A stretch of 6,318 nucleotides of DNA from JBDREF01 sp043820045. GTDB lineage: Bacteria > Planctomycetota > Phycisphaerae > Sedimentisphaerales > Anaerobacaceae. The stretch lies in assembly GCA_043820045.1 (NCBI GenBank), contig JBDREF010000270.1, forward strand, positions 1 to 6,318, given 5' to 3'. The notes beneath the pieces are model-generated. The model saw only the letters and a program-made list of their open reading frames with translations. It was not told the DNA's origin and made no database searches. Position 1 is the first letter of the stretch. The number at the start of each line of letters is the position of its first letter. This document shows, in pieces, positions 4,265-6,318 of the stretch. The position numbers and the translations under genes are program-made.

Positions 4265-6061
4265 AATTTTTACAGGGATAATAACGATATACAATTTTTG
4301 TTCAGGCACACCAACCCGGGCGCGTGCGCGGAGATTGTCGAGGAGGGCTTCAGGTTCGCGGGCGAATTCGAGTGCGCCCCGGCCGGCGCCGACGAGGCGA
4401 TGCAGAATTACGACATGGTGCTGGATTCGCTCGGACAACTGAGTGCCGAATTCATCGCTCCGCGTGCCGAAGACGTGGACCGCCAGGGCAACGTCCTCAA
4501 CGCCGACGGTACGGTGACGCGAGCGAAGGGAATAGCCGAAGCGATCGAGAAACTCGGCCAGGCTGAGGTGATGGGCTTCACGCTGCCGCACCGGTTCGGC
4601 GGCCTGAATTTTCCGAATCTGATCTATTCGATGGCAATCGAGATCGTCTCACGGGCCGACGCCGGGTTAATGAACATATTCGGCCTGCAGGGAATAGGTG
4701 AGACTATCAACGCCTTCGCATCGGAGGAAATCAAGCAGAAGTACCTGCAGGATTTTTCCGCCGGCAAGGTCACCGGCGCGATGGTCCTAACCGAGCCCGA
4801 CGCCGGCTCCGATTTGCAGTCGGTCAAACTCCGCGCGTTCCAGGACGCCGCCGGCAACTGGTTCCTGCACGGCGTCAAACGCTTCATCACCAACGGCTGC
4901 GGCGAAGTGCTTCTGGTCTTAGCTCGCAGCGAGCCGGACCGCAGCGGCGGACTGGGCCTGAGCCTGTTCGTCTGCGAGCCGGGCCCGACGGTGCACGTTC
5001 GCCGCCTGGAAGACAAGCTCGGCATCCACGGCTCGCCGACGTGCGAGATATTCTTTGATAATACGCCATGCGAGATAATCGGCGAGCGCCAGCGTGGTCT
5101 GGTGACATACGTGATGAGCCTGATGAACGGCGCCCGAATCGGAATCGCGGGGCAATCCATGGGAATCGCCGAAGCCGCCTATCGTATCGCGCGGGACTAT
5201 GCCTCGACGAGAAAGCAGTTTGGTGTCGCGATCGAGAAGCTGCCGGCCGTACGCGACATGCTCATCGAAATGAAGACCGCCATTGAAGCCGGACGGGCGC
5301 TCTTGTACGAAACGTCCCGCGTGGTGGATTTTGAGATTGGGTACGCAAAACGGCTCGAAGAGAACCCGCCCGAAAATAAGGACGAAGCCAAACAGCTCAA
5401 GAACGATGCGCGAAAGTACAAGCGATACGCGGCGATGCTCACCCCGATGAGCAAATACTTCTGCTCGGAGATGTGCAACAGCGTTGCATACGATTCGATG
5501 CAGGTGCTCGGCGGCAGCGGCTATATGCGGGACTACGCCTGCGAACGGCACGTCCGCGACGCCAGAATCACCACCATCTACGAGGGGACGAGCCAGTTGC
5601 AGGTCGTCGCTGCGGTTCGCGGCGTCTGCAGCGGGACCGCGGAAAAACTCATGGCGGAACTCGAAGGCATGGATTACGACGCCGAGGTGAAAGACCTGCT
5701 CGAAACGCTCGCCCAGGGAAGGAAGTTGTTGGAAGAGGCCGTTACCTATGTAAAGGAACATGGCAACGAGTACATGGACCTTTACGGCAGGGGGGTGGTC
5801 GATATCGCCATCAGCTTGATTATCGGCTACCTGTTCTGCGGCCAGGCCAGCACGAAAGTCGAGATGGAAGTACCCGTTGCCGAAAACGGCGCCGGCAAAG
5901 GCAAGACAATCACGATGAAGAATCGCAAAGCGATTCTCGCCCGCAGATACGTCACAAAGAACGCCCCGAAGATCGCCGCCCTGGCCGAACTTACCCGCAC
6001 CGGCGATAAGTCCACATTCACAGAATACGAAGCCATCATCGGGCCGGTGCCGGAACCGTGA
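4259..6061 (+). CDS. Acyl-CoA dehydrogenase, long form with C-terminal extension
   Basis: A 600-residue FAD enzyme that introduces the alpha-beta double bond in an acyl-CoA and should hand electrons to the EtfAB encoded just upstream. After an N-terminal extension (about 1-50), the helical, beta-barrel and C-terminal helical domains follow. Motifs seen are MVLTEPDAGSD (175-185), FITNG (209-213), KLGIHGSPTCEIFFDN (253-268), STRKQFG (316-322) and QVLGGSGYMRDYACERHVRD (415-434). YEGTSQLQ (441-448) follows; E442 occupies the usual catalytic-base position. A charged insert lies at about 364-388. The stretch after about 455 is an extra C-terminal domain as in FadE/DmdC-like dehydrogenases, making the protein much longer than the usual 380-residue short-chain enzymes. 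Substrate cannot be assigned; a fatty, branched or aromatic acyl-CoA are all possible. The ATG is the only start after the in-frame stop at 4223-4225, but its ribosome-binding site is poor. Confidence 0.93.
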   Translation: MANFYRDNNDIQFLFRHTNPGACAEIVEEGFRFAGEFECAPAGADEAMQNYDMVLDSLGQLSAEFIAPRAEDVDRQGNVLNADGTVTRAKGIAEAIEKLGQAEVMGFTLPHRFGGLNFPNLIYSMAIEIVSRADAGLMNIFGLQGIGETINAFASEEIKQKYLQDFSAGKVTGAMVLTEPDAGSDLQSVKLRAFQDAAGNWFLHGVKRFITNGCGEVLLVLARSEPDRSGGLGLSLFVCEPGPTVHVRRLEDKLGIHGSPTCEIFFDNTPCEIIGERQRGLVTYVMSLMNGARIGIAGQSMGIAEAAYRIARDYASTRKQFGVAIEKLPAVRDMLIEMKTAIEAGRALLYETSRVVDFEIGYAKRLEENPPENKDEAKQLKNDARKYKRYAAMLTPMSKYFCSEMCNSVAYDSMQVLGGSGYMRDYACERHVRDARITTIYEGTSQLQVVAAVRGVCSGTAEKLMAELEGMDYDAEVKDLLETLAQGRKLLEEAVTYVKEHGNEYMDLYGRGVVDIAISLIIGYLFCGQASTKVEMEVPVAENGAGKGKTITMKNRKAILARRYVTKNAPKIAALAELTRTGDKSTFTEYEAIIGPVPEP

Positions 6062-6069
6062 TAAAATCG

Positions 6070-6099
6070 TTGTAAATTATCGATTGTCAACCGTATAAT
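6070..6099 (+). promoter_or_regulatory. Possible promoter pointing out of the window
   Basis: TTGTAA (6070-6075, 4 of 6) and a perfect TATAAT (6094-6099) are separated by 18 bases, just after the dehydrogenase stop. No gene starts within the remaining 219 bases, so it would serve a downstream gene or RNA outside the window, or be a chance match in AT-rich spacer DNA. Confidence 0.35.
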
Positions 6100-6133
6100 G
6101 AAGCCCCGGCGAAAAGTATGTGTTTAGCCAGAA

Positions 6134-6226
6134 TGTAGGGTGTGCAACTTTGTTGCACACGCGTCTGGTTCTCCGTATGGAGTCCACAGGACCGCGTGGG
6201 CAAAAAAGACATTTGCCCACCCTACA
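6134..6226. repeat. 93-bp inverted-repeat element (MITE/REP-like)
   Basis: Terminal arms tgtagggtg (6134-6142) and caccctaca (6218-6226) are perfect complements, and the similarity continues inward with mismatches (12 of 15). Two internal hairpins have 9-bp perfect stems: gtgtgcaac/gttgcacac (6140-6148 and 6152-6160) and gtgggcaaa/tttgcccac (6196-6204 and 6212-6220). A central weak stem lies at ctcc/ggag (6171-6182). The inner hairpins overlap the terminal arms, so two alternative folds are possible. No coding capacity is seen. The words resemble a dispersed intergenic repeat rather than a gene-specific signal. Confidence 0.75.
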
Positions 6227-6263
6227 ACTACAGCTTTCTTCAATTTTACCGGGTGGCAGCCTT

Positions 6264-6287
6264 ATCCCGATTGTCGCTAATCGGGAT
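6264..6287. terminator. Hairpin, possible terminator
   Basis: Perfect 9-bp arms atcccgatt (6264-6272) and aatcgggat (6279-6287) flank a 6-base loop. A short T-run (ctttt, ending 6300) lies about ten bases beyond the stem, too far for a classic intrinsic terminator unless an outer agcc/ggct pairing (6258-6261 with 6294-6297) extends the stem. It may end the etf operon transcript or belong to another dispersed repeat. Confidence 0.4.
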
Positions 6288-6318
6288 GGGGATGGCTTTT
6301 CCTTGGCTAAACATATAC

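Noticed and set aside
4919..5761. Minus-strand open frame of 280 codons opposite the dehydrogenase
   Set aside because: No motif or start signal is visible, and the opposite strand is an unmistakable acyl-CoA dehydrogenase.
6134..6226. Cloverleaf-like fold considered as a tRNA
   Set aside because: There is no T-loop consensus, no acceptor CCA context and no plausible anticodon arm. The arms are inverted-repeat ends shared with internal hairpins.

Overview
The window holds five forward-strand protein genes in two groups, separated by unusually repeat-rich spacers. By eye the coding DNA is moderately GC-rich. The starts are mixed: GTG or an upstream start, ATG, TTG, ATG, ATG. There is no rRNA, tRNA, CRISPR array, transposase or phage gene. 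The gene set and spacer repeats resemble anaerobic, environmental lineages such as Phycisphaerae-type Planctomycetota or former Deltaproteobacteria. That assignment rests on memory and is low confidence.

Region 1 (2-1678) carries a CorA-type Mg2+/Co2+ channel, probably cut at its 5' end by the window edge. Fifteen bases later comes a UPF0316 (DUF5698/DUF2179) membrane protein. The two look co-transcribed.

Region 2 (1679-2069) is a 391-bp spacer. It holds a perfect 32-bp palindrome, two blocks with 7-base periodicity, a small hairpin, and a good sigma70-like promoter (TTGACT-16-TACAAT). A strong Shine-Dalgarno sequence sits in front of a TTG start.

Region 3 (2070-6061) is an etfB-etfA-acyl-CoA dehydrogenase operon. 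EtfB and EtfA form the FAD-containing electron transfer flavoprotein. The 600-residue dehydrogenase oxidises an acyl-CoA and should pass its electrons to this ETF. Motifs in both ETF subunits look like the clostridial, electron-bifurcating type rather than the mitochondrial type, while the dehydrogenase is the long form with a C-terminal extension. The acyl substrate cannot be read from sequence.

Region 4 (6062-6318) has a possible outward promoter, a 93-bp inverted-repeat element that could fold like a cloverleaf, and a 9-bp-stem hairpin. No gene was found there.

The least ordinary signal is in the spacers. Each of the three spacers leading to an operon gene contains a foldable inverted-repeat element followed by a block of degenerate 7-base repeats. 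In front of etfA and the dehydrogenase gene the heptamer block runs in register into the ATG, replacing a normal Shine-Dalgarno region. I found no convincing new multi-gene system; the genes belong to known families.
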